DNA of 64,000 nucleotides from an uncultured Pseudomonadota bacterium (GTDB lineage Bacteria; Pseudomonadota; Gammaproteobacteria; Steroidobacterales; Steroidobacteraceae). How positions within the stretch are numbered: position 1 is the stretch's first letter; the number at the start of each line of letters is the position of its first letter. Shown piece by piece: positions 41,548-49,413 of the stretch. The position numbers were made by a program, and so were the translations under genes. Under the pieces are notes generated by a model that was not told the origin of the DNA, made no database searches, and worked only from the letters and a program-made list of their open reading frames with translations. The stretch spans positions 11,492 through 75,491 of the forward strand of contig CADEFQ010000013.1 of assembly GCA_902826635.1 (NCBI GenBank). Direction: 5' to 3'.

Positions 41548-41808
41548 ATGACGTGGGAGAACGTGACCGAAGAGTACCCACCGGATCTCTGCCGCCGCTG
41601 CGACGTGGCGTACTACGCGGACGACGACGCCGACCCTGACGAGCGGGTGAACGTCCGGCACGGGAACGGGCGGGTGCACATCGAACGCCTCCACCTCCCG
41701 GAGAGCGCGACGCGGTTCCGCGAGGGTGGCGTGCTGCTCGTCAACGGGCACCGCGTGACGTATTGCGGGCTGGACATGGGGCTCCGACTGGAAGCGGTGA
41801 CACGATGA
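41548..41808 (+). CDS. Hypothetical protein
   Basis: 86 residues; ATG after GGAAGGACGAAACCG. CRRC near the N-terminus and a single later Cys; acidic centre (YYADDDADPDERVNV). Overlaps the next gene by ATGA at 41805. Unknown. Confidence 0.65.
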   Translation: MTWENVTEEYPPDLCRRCDVAYYADDDADPDERVNVRHGNGRVHIERLHLPESATRFREGGVLLVNGHRVTYCGLDMGLRLEAVTR

Positions 41809-42095
41809 ACGTACGAGCCTCGATAGGCGGCAAGGAACTCACGACCGACTCCATCTCGCCGGAGAAGGAAGTCATCGCCCACGCCCGCGAACTGGAATCC
41901 CTGATCGTTTGCGGCTTCCGCGTGCAGTGGCTGTCCGGGGCGTCCGGCAATCGCCGGGTCGAACTGGATGCCGGTGCGGGCATGGGGTCGAAGTGGCTGA
42001 CGCTGACGATCTGGGAGGACGACAAGACCGTGTATCAGGGGGCCATCGACATGGACCAGTTCGCGCAGGACTGGGTGCGGGCGGTGACCCCGTGA
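41805..42095 (+). CDS. Hypothetical protein
   Basis: 96 residues, ATG in an ATGA overlap. Mixed alpha/beta with SISPEKEVIAHARELES early and WLTLTIWEDDKTVYQGAID late. No metal or membrane motif. Overlaps the next gene by GTGA. Confidence 0.65.
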   Translation: MNVRASIGGKELTTDSISPEKEVIAHARELESLIVCGFRVQWLSGASGNRRVELDAGAGMGSKWLTLTIWEDDKTVYQGAIDMDQFAQDWVRAVTP

Positions 42096-42280
42096 GCCTC
42101 GTCGTCCTCGCCCTCTACGCCATGTTCGCCTCCGCGCTGGCGGTGACGGGCGGGCTAACCATGTACGGCCTGCTCGTCCACGACTGGGCCTACCTGCTGG
42201 TGGGTGCGCTGGGGCTGGTGCTGACACTGACCAAGCTCGCCCCCATCGTGCAGGACGTGGAGGCGGCGGAGGCGGAGTGA
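42092..42280 (+). CDS. Small two-span membrane protein
   Basis: 62 residues from a GTG in a GTGA overlap. Two hydrophobic segments (LVVLALYAMFASALAVTGGL and AYLLVGALGLVLTLTKLAPI) and a short acidic tail. Holin-like topology, but it is far from the endolysin and in an early-type operon, so a membrane-directed accessory role is as likely. Confidence 0.6.
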   Translation: MSLVVLALYAMFASALAVTGGLTMYGLLVHDWAYLLVGALGLVLTLTKLAPIVQDVEAAEAE

Positions 42281-42576
42281 TGACGACCGAGCGCACGGTG
42301 GAGCGGTCCCTGCCATGCGGGCACTCACGGGCGGGCAACCGGCGGCATCGCTACGGAACGCACACGCTTGAGTGCGTCCGGTGTGGACCGATGGCCCGCC
42401 CTCGGGAGCAGTGCGGGTCGCGGCGGGGCGACGCCGAATGCGTGCGGTTCCATGCGCACGACGGTGACCACGCCGCGCTCATCTCCACTCGCGACACGCG
42501 TGCGCTCTGGGTAGAGTGGCCGGGGATCGTGGTCCAGATCACGTACCCGGGGGGTGCGGAAACAGTGCGACTGTGA
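42280..42576 (+). CDS. Small cysteine/histidine-rich protein
   Basis: 98 residues from the ATG at 42280 (TGATG; a GTG three bases earlier is possible). CGHSRAGNRRHRYGTHTLECVRCG suggests one zinc site; a second CGSRRGDAECVRFHAHDGDH looks like another. Function unknown. Confidence 0.6.
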   Translation: MTTERTVERSLPCGHSRAGNRRHRYGTHTLECVRCGPMARPREQCGSRRGDAECVRFHAHDGDHAALISTRDTRALWVEWPGIVVQITYPGGAETVRL

Positions 42577-42704
42577 AGTGCCGGTGCGCCGGGTGCGGCG
42601 AGCCCTTTGACTACGAGCACCCGGCGCACACCGGCTCCCCCTGCTGGCACTACACCTGCTGGAGTAAGGCTCACCCCGAAGCGCTCCCCCGCTCGCGGGG
42701 GTGA
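42573..42704 (+). CDS. Tiny zinc-binding protein
   Basis: 43 residues from a GTG in a GTGA overlap. CRCAGCGEPF followed by PCWHYTCW gives four Cys plus His in a compact zinc-finger layout. A similar 30-residue protein is encoded at 61458-61550. Overlaps the next gene by GTGA. Confidence 0.55.
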   Translation: MKCRCAGCGEPFDYEHPAHTGSPCWHYTCWSKAHPEALPRSRG

Positions 42705-43009
42705 AGCACCGCGGCGTCCGCAAGGAAAAGGCCCACGCGCTCTGCCGCGTCTGCTGGAGCGCACACTGCTGGTGGTGCGGGCGAGAGTACCGGGGGACGC
42801 CCCGGGACCCCACGGGGCTGACCCGCGAGCACGTCCGGCGCGCCGGGTCCGGGTACCGCGTGGTCGGCGCCCACGGCCTCTGCAACAACCGCCGCGTACA
42901 CGCCGAATGGGTGCCCTACCACGAGGGACCACCGACGCCCGAGCAGGCCGAGGCGGCCCGCGCGGTGCGGGACCTGCTGCGCCGCCTATGGGAAACCGAA
43001 CGACGGTGA
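42701..43009 (+). CDS. Probable HNH-like endonuclease, small
   Basis: 102 residues from a GTG in a GTGA overlap. CRVC and CWWCGREY are followed by LTREHVRRAGSGYRVVGAHGLCNNRR, which follows the HNH plan (E-H, then G-x-x-V-x-AHxxCNxxR). The catalytic His would be in TREH and the Asn in CNN. Length fits minimal HNH nucleases that assist packaging. Its end overlaps the Mu F-like gene on the other strand by 24 bases. Confidence 0.6.
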   Translation: MKHRGVRKEKAHALCRVCWSAHCWWCGREYRGTPRDPTGLTREHVRRAGSGYRVVGAHGLCNNRRVHAEWVPYHEGPPTPEQAEAARAVRDLLRRLWETERR

Positions 43010-43771
43010 CGGCCCCGCCCCGGTAGCGGCGTTGGGGATCACGTCTCCCGCCGGGACGGGCCAGCAGCGGCATCCCACGTGCGCCCGCTCGAACTGCCGC
43101 GTCATCGGGAACGGCGTCCCGCCGTGCATGGGGTCGGAGTCGACGGCGAGCTTGGCGCACACGGGGTCGACGCGGGCGTCCCGGACGGTGCGCCAGATCC
43201 ACGCGCCGAAGCCAGCCTGCCGGTACGTCTCCTGCGCGCCCTGCCCGAGCAGGTTGGTGACCTCCGAGACGGCGATCCGCTGCGCCCGCGTCTTGCCGAA
43301 CATGGGCTCGATCTCGCGCATCACCTGCTCGATCGTCAGCCCCTCGTCGGCGGCGCGGCGGATCACGCGGCGCAGGCCCTCGCGCGTCGTGTCCTCCAGC
43401 GCGAGCCACCACCGGTCCGTGTAGGCGTCGATGATCTGGTCGCTCGCGGCGGCGATCGCCTCGAAGTCGAATGGGAGGACGGTGAGGCCGTCCGGCCCCG
43501 GCTCCGGCTGGAAGTCGGAGACGCCCGGGTAGTCGCCCGCTTTGTAGAGGATGGCGGCAAGCTCCACGGCGGGGAGGTCGGCGGCGAGGCCGATCAGCGT
43601 CCCCAGCGCGGACGCGCTCTTCACGGCGGAGATCGCGGCAGGTTCCTCGTTGGCGCCCAGCGCGGCCCCGACGAGGAACACTTCGCGGAAGAGGGGGCGG
43701 GCACGGCGCACGAGCGCGTCCCGGAAGGACCGCCAGAACGAGTCGTCGTAGAGGACGAGCGTGAGGTCCAC
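42986..43771 (-). CDS. Mu F-like head morphogenesis protein
   Basis: 261 residues. The C-terminal half has the Mu gpF-like signature: RIAVSEVTNLLGQGAQETYRQAG, WIWRTVRDARVDPVCA, and the terminal HVGCRCWPVP with conserved Cys. The N-terminal half (LPAVELAAILYKAGDYPGV) is helical. Such minor head proteins sit near the portal and help assembly; here the gene is about 10 kb from the portal because of inserted genes. Confidence 0.85.
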   Translation of the reverse strand: MDLTLVLYDDSFWRSFRDALVRRARPLFREVFLVGAALGANEEPAAISAVKSASALGTLIGLAADLPAVELAAILYKAGDYPGVSDFQPEPGPDGLTVLPFDFEAIAAASDQIIDAYTDRWWLALEDTTREGLRRVIRRAADEGLTIEQVMREIEPMFGKTRAQRIAVSEVTNLLGQGAQETYRQAGFGAWIWRTVRDARVDPVCAKLAVDSDPMHGGTPFPMTRQFERAHVGCRCWPVPAGDVIPNAATGAGPSPSFGFP

Positions 43772-43774
43772 CGG

Positions 43775-46360
43775 CTAGATCGCCCCGCTCATGATGAGGG
43801 CCAGCAGTTCCTCGTCCTCCTGCGCGATCACCCGGCGGCGCTCCAGCACCTCGGGGGGCCACTCGGTGACGAGAGCCGTGCCGCCCCCGGACAGGATCGG
43901 CGTCCCCGCGCGCGGGCGCTGGGGCCACGTGACGCCACCCTGACCGCCCGAGAACATCGCGGGCAGTGCTACCGCCCCGTTGGCGTCCGCAGCGAGGTGA
44001 GCGGCCCCTGAGGCCGTCAGGCCGGGCAGGTAGGCGGCGACCGCCCCGTCGCGCCGTGGCTTGACGCTCGCTCCGGCCCCACGCGCCCCGAGAGCAGCGA
44101 GGCGCCCGCCGCCGGAGGCGATCCGCGGGGCGGGCAGGGGGTAGGGCTCCGGCTGGCGCGTGTAGCCGCGTCCCTGCCAGCCACCGGCCACGGGTGCGGC
44201 GGGCTGCTGCGTGATGGGCGTAAACCCACTGCCTGATCCGGACATGCCCGGGAGCGTCCCGGCGCCTGCGCCCCGGGGGTGCTGGATGCCCGCCCCGGAG
44301 GCGGTCATGCCGGGGAGGGTGGCGTCGCCGTCCCCCTCCGGGATCCCGCTGGCCTGCTCCCCCGCACCGTCCGCGACGAGCGCGGGAAGCGTGGCGTCCC
44401 CGCTCGACGTGAACACCTGCGCGCCACTCCCGGCGGCGAGGAGTGCGGGGAGTGTGGCGTCCCCGGCGCCGTCCGCGGGCATGAGCCCGACGCCTGCTGC
44501 GAGCAGCGGGGGCAGCGTGGGGGCGCCCGACGCCGCGTGCGTCTGGAGGGCCGACCCGGACGCCGTGAGGCCCGGCAGCGTCGGGTCGCCCGCCCCACTG
44601 GGCTGCATGAGGGCCGAGCCGGACGCCGTGAGGCCCGAGAGTGTGGCCGCTCCGGTGGACGAGAAGCCGCTTGTCGCCTCCGCCCCGGAGACGAGGGAGG
44701 GAAGCGTCGGGTCGCCCGCCCCACTGGGCTGCATGAGGGCGGTGCCCGCAGCGAGCAGCGAGGGCAGCGTGGAGGCGCCGTCTCCCTCGGGGACCATGAC
44801 GGCGGCGCCCGAGGCGGTGAGCCCCGGGAGCGTCGGATCTCCGGCGGCGGCCTGCGCGTGAACGCCTACCCCGGCGGAACCGATGCCCGGGAGCACCGGC
44901 GCCCCGGCGCCATCCGGGTGCATCACGGCGGAGCCGGAGGCGGTGAGCGCGCCGAGCGTGCCCGCGCCCGACCCGGGGAACGTGTTGACCCCGGTGCCCG
45001 CGGCGGACAGTGCGCCGAGGGCAGGGTCGCCGGAACCGCTTGGCTGCATGACGCCGCTACCCGAGGCGGTGAGGCCCGGCAGCGTGGCGGCGCCGCTCGC
45101 GGACTGCGCGTGCAGCGCGGCGCCCGCGGCCACGAGCGAGGGCGCCACGGGCGCGCCCGTACCGGAGGGCTGCATGACGCCCGTCCCGGCGGACAGCAGC
45201 GAGGGCAGCGTCGGGGCGCCGTCGCCCTCGATCGCCCCGGCGCCGGTGTGGTCACCCGCCCCGGAGGCGACGAGCGATGGCAGGGAGGGTGTGCCGCTCC
45301 CCACCTGCGCGAGCGTGATCAGCGGCGTCACGTCGTAGGTGTCGAAGGCGGTCCCGTCCGAGAGGACCAGCCGCAGTTCGTACACCACGCCACCGACCGC
45401 GTTGCCGGTCAGGCGGATGGAGAACTCGTCCTCGCGGACGCCCTCGCCCACGTCGACCGCATCCGCCGGGTTCTCGTCGTCGGAGATCCGCCCGCCGACG
45501 AACGTGCCCGTCGTGGTGGTCAGTTGCTCCGTCGTGTTCTCGCCGGACGCCGTGATGTGCGAGGAGGCGGCAAGCTCCACGCAGGGGAGTGCGCCGGGGA
45601 CGATGATCGTCTGGGCCGCCCACTCCTCCGACGCTGCCATCGTGAACGTGCCGGGGTCGACCGCCGAGCCCGTGTCCACACCGGTCGTGGAGGAACCGAC
45701 CGAGCAGGAGGCGGTGCCGGTGCCCGACTCCGTGTACGTGTTGGTGCCGTCGCTGTACGGGTAGGCGGAGGCATCGTCGTCGTCGTCCGCTCCGTAGCAG
45801 GCGATCGCCAACGCGACCATCGTGGACGCCGGGGTGACGGAGGGCGGGTTGGGGCTGTTGGACGTGCCCGTCGCGGTCGTGCCGACCTGAATGTCCCCGA
45901 TGGTCCCCGTCCACGTGCCCGCCTGAATGCGGATCACCTGCGCGGCAGCCGTCTCGGAGGCAGCCCCGAAGGAGACGGAGACGGTCGTACCGTCCTCGTT
46001 GCCGACGGCGCTCTTCGCGAAGGCGCGGAAGTTGCTGGCCCCGGAGGACGACGAGGCCCAGAGGGCCGTCCAGTCCGTCACGTCGGAGATCGCGCCCGTG
46101 CCGTCCTTGGAGACGAGCATGATCAGCAGGTCGCCCGCGTTCACCGTGGCGGGCATGTTCACGGCGACGCTGGTGCCGTCCGTGTTGTCCGAGGTGGGCG
46201 TGACACTCAGGACGGTCGGGAGGATGCGCTTCCCGAGGAGCGCCCACACCCCGGAGGCGGGGCGCCACTGGCAGGCGAACGCCTCAGACGGCGGGTCCGC
46301 TCCGGTGATCTCGGTCCCGAAGCGGATACGGACCGGCGTAGAGACAGGTACGGCGACCAT
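43775..46360 (-). CDS. Virion protein with seventeen 21-residue repeats
   Basis: 861 residues; ATG in a TGATG overlap with the gene before. Residues about 45-260 are beta-rich (TSDNTDGTSVAVNMPATVNAG, ASTMVALAIACYGADDDDD) like a carbohydrate-binding or fibre domain; about 285-355 carries FSIRLTGNAVGGVVYELRLVL. From about 356 to 715 there are about 17 units of 21 residues, for example GAPTLPSLLSAGTGVMQPSGT and GDPTLPGLTASGSALQTHAAS. The basic C-terminus ends in a helix (PEVLERRRVIAQEDEELLALI). Likely an extended fibre or whisker attached to the head; the anchor is unknown. Confidence 0.65.
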   Translation of the reverse strand: MVAVPVSTPVRIRFGTEITGADPPSEAFACQWRPASGVWALLGKRILPTVLSVTPTSDNTDGTSVAVNMPATVNAGDLLIMLVSKDGTGAISDVTDWTALWASSSSGASNFRAFAKSAVGNEDGTTVSVSFGAASETAAAQVIRIQAGTWTGTIGDIQVGTTATGTSNSPNPPSVTPASTMVALAIACYGADDDDDASAYPYSDGTNTYTESGTGTASCSVGSSTTGVDTGSAVDPGTFTMAASEEWAAQTIIVPGALPCVELAASSHITASGENTTEQLTTTTGTFVGGRISDDENPADAVDVGEGVREDEFSIRLTGNAVGGVVYELRLVLSDGTAFDTYDVTPLITLAQVGSGTPSLPSLVASGAGDHTGAGAIEGDGAPTLPSLLSAGTGVMQPSGTGAPVAPSLVAAGAALHAQSASGAATLPGLTASGSGVMQPSGSGDPALGALSAAGTGVNTFPGSGAGTLGALTASGSAVMHPDGAGAPVLPGIGSAGVGVHAQAAAGDPTLPGLTASGAAVMVPEGDGASTLPSLLAAGTALMQPSGAGDPTLPSLVSGAEATSGFSSTGAATLSGLTASGSALMQPSGAGDPTLPGLTASGSALQTHAASGAPTLPPLLAAGVGLMPADGAGDATLPALLAAGSGAQVFTSSGDATLPALVADGAGEQASGIPEGDGDATLPGMTASGAGIQHPRGAGAGTLPGMSGSGSGFTPITQQPAAPVAGGWQGRGYTRQPEPYPLPAPRIASGGGRLAALGARGAGASVKPRRDGAVAAYLPGLTASGAAHLAADANGAVALPAMFSGGQGGVTWPQRPRAGTPILSGGGTALVTEWPPEVLERRRVIAQEDEELLALIMSGAI
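44225..45295. repeat. About 17 tandem 63-bp coding repeats
   Basis: Encodes the 21-residue units Gly-x-x-(T/V)-L-(P/G)-(S/G/A)-L-x-(A/S)-(A/S)-G with variable ends. Neighbouring units are close at DNA level in places (CGCCCCACTGGGCTGCATGA occurs at 44591 and 44720), so recombination can change copy number. Confidence 0.75.
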
Positions 46361-47559
46361 CAGTTGGTGTTCTCAGCGCGGAGCCACGTGGCCGCGTCCT
46401 CGTCGCCGTCGTCATTGCGCCAGCGGAAGGCGGTGAGCGCGCGCACGGCCCCGGCGATGTTCCCGCCGTAGGCGTTGTCGATGCGGACCAGCACCGATCC
46501 GTTGCCGTCCCAGTAGCCCGAGATCCCACCCTTGCCGGACGTGTAGGTCGAGTCCGTGGCGGCAAGCTCCGAAACGAGCGGCGAGCCCACCAGCCCCTCG
46601 TAGTTTGCCCCCTCGACGCGCAACTCCAGCGCGTAGGGTGTCCCGGGGAACACCACGAACGAGTCGAGGTCCGTGCCCGTGCCGGACACGTACTCGGACA
46701 GGTAGACGCCCGAGGAGAACTCCACCTGCAACGTCTGCCCGTTGATACCCGACGCCTGCAAGCGCACGGCAGGACCCTGCGAGTAGTTGCCGTCCAGCGA
46801 GGCATCGAGGCCGACGTACTGGTCGTCGTCCCACGTCTCGTCCCAGTACATGAGGCGAACCGTGTCGGTGCCGGGGACCTGCGCCTGATTGGACTGGATC
46901 GTCCAGTCGACGCCATCGGTAGGCACCCACAGGACGTTGTGGTCGGACAGGTCCGTCCCGTTCGTGTTGGTGAAGGCATCGGTAAACGGCAGCGCGCCAC
47001 CACGGATGCGCGGCCCGATCCCGAGATGCACCCCGCCGATCAGGAGGTCCCGGTCACCCCAGAGAGCGAGCGCAGCGTCGAGGCGCACACGCGCGTCCGG
47101 CTCGTCCCGGAGCGCTGCCCACCGCCCACCGAGATCCGCGAAGCGCGTCCGGTCGGCGACAGCAAGCTCGCGCTGGAACTGCCCGTGTGCCCGCTGCGCC
47201 AGTTGCGCGACCTTGCCCAGCGAGCGCAGTGCGTCGGTCCCGCCGTCCGCGATCGAGAGTCCCGGTGGGAGCAGGTCGTCCCCCAGCACCGCGCGGATGC
47301 GAGAGCGCCCGGTCACCCCGATCCGCCCGCTTCCCACCTCCACCGCCTGCGCGCCGAACGCCTCCAACTCGGGCACCTCGGCGATGACGGCGAGGAGGCC
47401 CACGCTCGATGCCCCGAAGGGCATGATTCCCACTCGCGCCGCGGGCGCGCCATCCGGGTTGAGGCGCGAGCGCCAGAACGGGTGGGTACGGTGCGGAGGG
47501 CCGTTCCCGTGGAGCCTGCCGACGAGCAGTGGGGTGACGTAGTAGCGAAGCTCAGGCAT
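46360..47559 (-). CDS. Structural protein with LamG-like C-terminal domain
   Basis: 399 residues; ATG at 47559 with a weak ribosome site. The first half contains VRLDAALALWGDRDLLIGGVHLGIGP and appears head/tail specific. Residues about 190-395 form a LamG/concanavalin-like jelly roll (DLSDHNVLWVPTDGVDWTIQ, TVRLMYWDETWDDDQYVGLD, YALELRVEGANYEGLVG, DNAYGGNIAGAVRALTAFRW), usually a glycan- or protein-binding fold. Coupled to the repeat protein by TGATG, so the two may work together as a fibre and its tip. Confidence 0.65.
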   Translation of the reverse strand: MPELRYYVTPLLVGRLHGNGPPHRTHPFWRSRLNPDGAPAARVGIMPFGASSVGLLAVIAEVPELEAFGAQAVEVGSGRIGVTGRSRIRAVLGDDLLPPGLSIADGGTDALRSLGKVAQLAQRAHGQFQRELAVADRTRFADLGGRWAALRDEPDARVRLDAALALWGDRDLLIGGVHLGIGPRIRGGALPFTDAFTNTNGTDLSDHNVLWVPTDGVDWTIQSNQAQVPGTDTVRLMYWDETWDDDQYVGLDASLDGNYSQGPAVRLQASGINGQTLQVEFSSGVYLSEYVSGTGTDLDSFVVFPGTPYALELRVEGANYEGLVGSPLVSELAATDSTYTSGKGGISGYWDGNGSVLVRIDNAYGGNIAGAVRALTAFRWRNDDGDEDAATWLRAENTN

Positions 47560-47584
47560 GGACGGAGAGTACCCCCCGGACGCG

Positions 47585-47609
47585 CAGAGGGGCGGCCTGC
47601 CGCCGCCCC
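47585..47609 (-). terminator. Hairpin between secreted protein and LamG genes
   Basis: A perfect 10-bp stem GAGGGGCGGC/GCCGCCCCTC with a 5-base loop, 28 bases after the stop codon of the secreted-protein gene. It closes the upstream unit; T-tract weak. Confidence 0.65.
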
Positions 47610-47636
47610 TCGCGAGGTCCCGTCAGCCCTCCCGGG

Positions 47637-48863
47637 CTAGTTCTTGAAGATGGCGCAGTCCACGAGGTACCACCGCTCGGTCGTCCATCCCGTCTCACCC
47701 ACCGGCTTGGAGCCGCGCACCCGGCAGAGCCGCGGCGTCGGCGTGGCCGTGGGGGTGGCCGTCACGGTAGCCGTCGGAGTGCCCGTAGGCGTCGGAGTAG
47801 CCGTCGGGCTCGGCGTCGGACTCGCCGTAGGAGTGGCACTGGGCGTTCCCGTCGCGGTGGGCGTGGGGGTGGGGACGACGGTCGGCGTCGGCGTCACCGT
47901 GGTGGTTGGCGTCGGCGTCACGTCACCGATAAGCGCCGGGTTCACGGCGAAGTGGTCCCAGTGGGAGCGGAACACGATCCCGCCGACGCGCCAGAGGCTG
48001 TTCGACTGGTAGACGTACATGGGGCTGCCCAGCAACCCCGCCATGCTCGGCACACCGGTCTGCTCGAAGAAGCGCTGCCCATTCACGTCGATGCGGAACG
48101 AGGTGTCGCGCAGCGTCAGACGGAACGTGTTGCGGCAGAGCACGTCGGGGTCCTGCGTGGCGTTGCAGGTGCGCCACGCGCCCGGCGCCGCCTCCGGGTA
48201 GCCTCCGAAGGACGTAGCCGCGTGGTCCGTCTGGAAGAACGACGCCTCGAACACGCGCCCGCCGTTGCGGCGGTACTCGCAGATCGGGAACCCGCCCTCC
48301 TGCAACCGGCACCCGAACGTCTGGGAGTCCCCGAACGCCTCGTACGTGTAGAGGTCGTTGGTCGTCGGGGAGGCCCCGTGCGTTACGGTCACCTCCGGCC
48401 ACACGTCCGGGCCGCCGCCCGCGTCCGCCACCTCCACCTCGACAACGAGGGAGCCGTCGGGCTGCCGGGTGAAGGTGCGCTTGGGCCGCATCATCGAGTG
48501 GCCCTGATCGGTCGGCCCCTGCTGGTCGACCATCCAGTGGTCGTTGTGCCGGAAGAAGATCGCGTCCGGGACGCCGATGTTGTTGATCTGGTAGGCGTCG
48601 GACGGGCCACCCATGGCGGCGTGCTGGTCGCCGTGGTTGAAGTCGTCGAGCCACGCGTTGGCGGCCTCGACGTGCGTGTCGTCGATCGCCCCGAGCGGCT
48701 GCGCGCACCACTCCGGCACGGCTGGGGCGATCGCTCCCCGGGGGACCGTCGTGTTGCACACCGCGGCTGACAGTGGGGTCCCGGGCTCCAGCCACGAGAA
48801 CACGGTGAGAGAGGTCAGCGCGACGCCGACCAGCAGCAGCACCGAGAGCAGTGCCTTGCGCAT
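47637..48863 (-). CDS. Secreted protein with LamG-like domain and Thr-Pro linker
   Basis: 408 residues from the ATG at 48863 (CGGAGG upstream). Residues 1-35 are a signal peptide (MRKALLSVLLLVGVALTSLTVF, cut near AAVC). Residues about 40-300 resemble a secreted concanavalin-like or hydrolase domain with paired Cys (DSQTFGCRLQEGGFPICEYR, MYVYQSNSLWRVGGIVFRSHWDH). A Thr-Pro-rich linker (about 302-370, TPTPTVVPTPTPTATGTP) leads to a small Cys-containing end. The style is that of exported Chloroflexota proteins, so it may be a host-derived cargo gene altering the cell surface. It has its own terminators on both sides. Confidence 0.65.
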   Translation of the reverse strand: MRKALLSVLLLVGVALTSLTVFSWLEPGTPLSAAVCNTTVPRGAIAPAVPEWCAQPLGAIDDTHVEAANAWLDDFNHGDQHAAMGGPSDAYQINNIGVPDAIFFRHNDHWMVDQQGPTDQGHSMMRPKRTFTRQPDGSLVVEVEVADAGGGPDVWPEVTVTHGASPTTNDLYTYEAFGDSQTFGCRLQEGGFPICEYRRNGGRVFEASFFQTDHAATSFGGYPEAAPGAWRTCNATQDPDVLCRNTFRLTLRDTSFRIDVNGQRFFEQTGVPSMAGLLGSPMYVYQSNSLWRVGGIVFRSHWDHFAVNPALIGDVTPTPTTTVTPTPTVVPTPTPTATGTPSATPTASPTPSPTATPTPTGTPTATVTATPTATPTPRLCRVRGSKPVGETGWTTERWYLVDCAIFKN

Positions 48864-48893
48864 GAGGAACCTCCGAGCAGGGGGGAGAGGCGG

Positions 48894-48922
48894 GGGGAGG
48901 GGTGGTGCGGTCACCCCTCCCC
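48894..48922 (-). terminator. Hairpin after gene 48934-49368
   Basis: A perfect 11-bp stem GGGGAGGGGTG/CACCCCTCCCC with a 7-base loop, between the small structural gene and the secreted-protein gene. Confidence 0.65.
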
Positions 48923-48933
48923 GTTGGGAACGG

Positions 48934-49368
48934 CTAGCTCTCCGGCATCGTGACGGTGAAGCTCGTGATGCTCACCGTGGAGCCAGCGGTGATCGACACC
49001 GTGTTCATGTTGAGGTCGGCGCCGGAGGTGCCCACCTCGCCGTCCGCCACGTCGTCGGCGCCGGTGCCGGTCGCGCGGATACGGAAGTACCCGGCGGTTC
49101 CGTTGGAGTCGGCGGACGAGTCGTCGGTGATCGTGTCGGCGGTGATGACGCCGCCCGGGCTGCCGTCGGCGGCGGACCCGAAGGCCGGGTCAGCGAACGT
49201 ACAGGTGGCGAGCAGGGTGCCGGACGCCGCCGTGTCCGGGTCGGCAGGCTGCGCTCCCGAACGGATATCGATCGCCGCCGCGGTGCTGCCCTTGTTGACT
49301 TCATCGTCGAAGGCATCCGCGAGGCGGAGGGCCGTCGCGTTGGAGATGCGAAAGTTAAGAGCCGTAAC
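48934..49368 (-). CDS. Small structural protein with no canonical start codon
   Basis: 144 residues. The sequence LNFRISNATALRLADAFDD, RSGAQPADPDTAASGTLLAT and TAGYFRIRATGTGADDVADG follows a familiar phage structural protein type that begins M-x-x-L-x-(I/L)-S-N-A. In frame, the codon at the expected start (49366-49368) is GTT; upstream are CTA, AGG, AAG, CGG and then a TAG stop, with no ATG, GTG or TTG. GGAAGAGG lies at the right distance. Either a GTT (or other rare) start is used, or the start was damaged, or a base is wrong. The divergent HNH gene begins 45 bases away. Confidence 0.65.
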   Translation of the reverse strand, partial: VTALNFRISNATALRLADAFDDEVNKGSTAAAIDIRSGAQPADPDTAASGTLLATCTFADPAFGSAADGSPGGVITADTITDDSSADSNGTAGYFRIRATGTGADDVADGEVGTSGADLNMNTVSITAGSTVSITSFTVTMPES

Positions 49369-49413
49369 TAGCCTCTTCCGCTACCATGCGAGGTGCATGG
49401 GAGGACGAACCCC

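Noticed and set aside
44225..45295. Tandem repeats considered as a CRISPR array
   Set aside because: The period is 63 bp, in frame, with no unique spacers of constant length and no cas genes; it encodes protein repeats.
44279..46471. Long plus-strand open frame (730 codons) over the repeat region
   Set aside because: Antisense of the 21-residue repeat gene; its apparent repetitiveness only reflects the repeats on the other strand.
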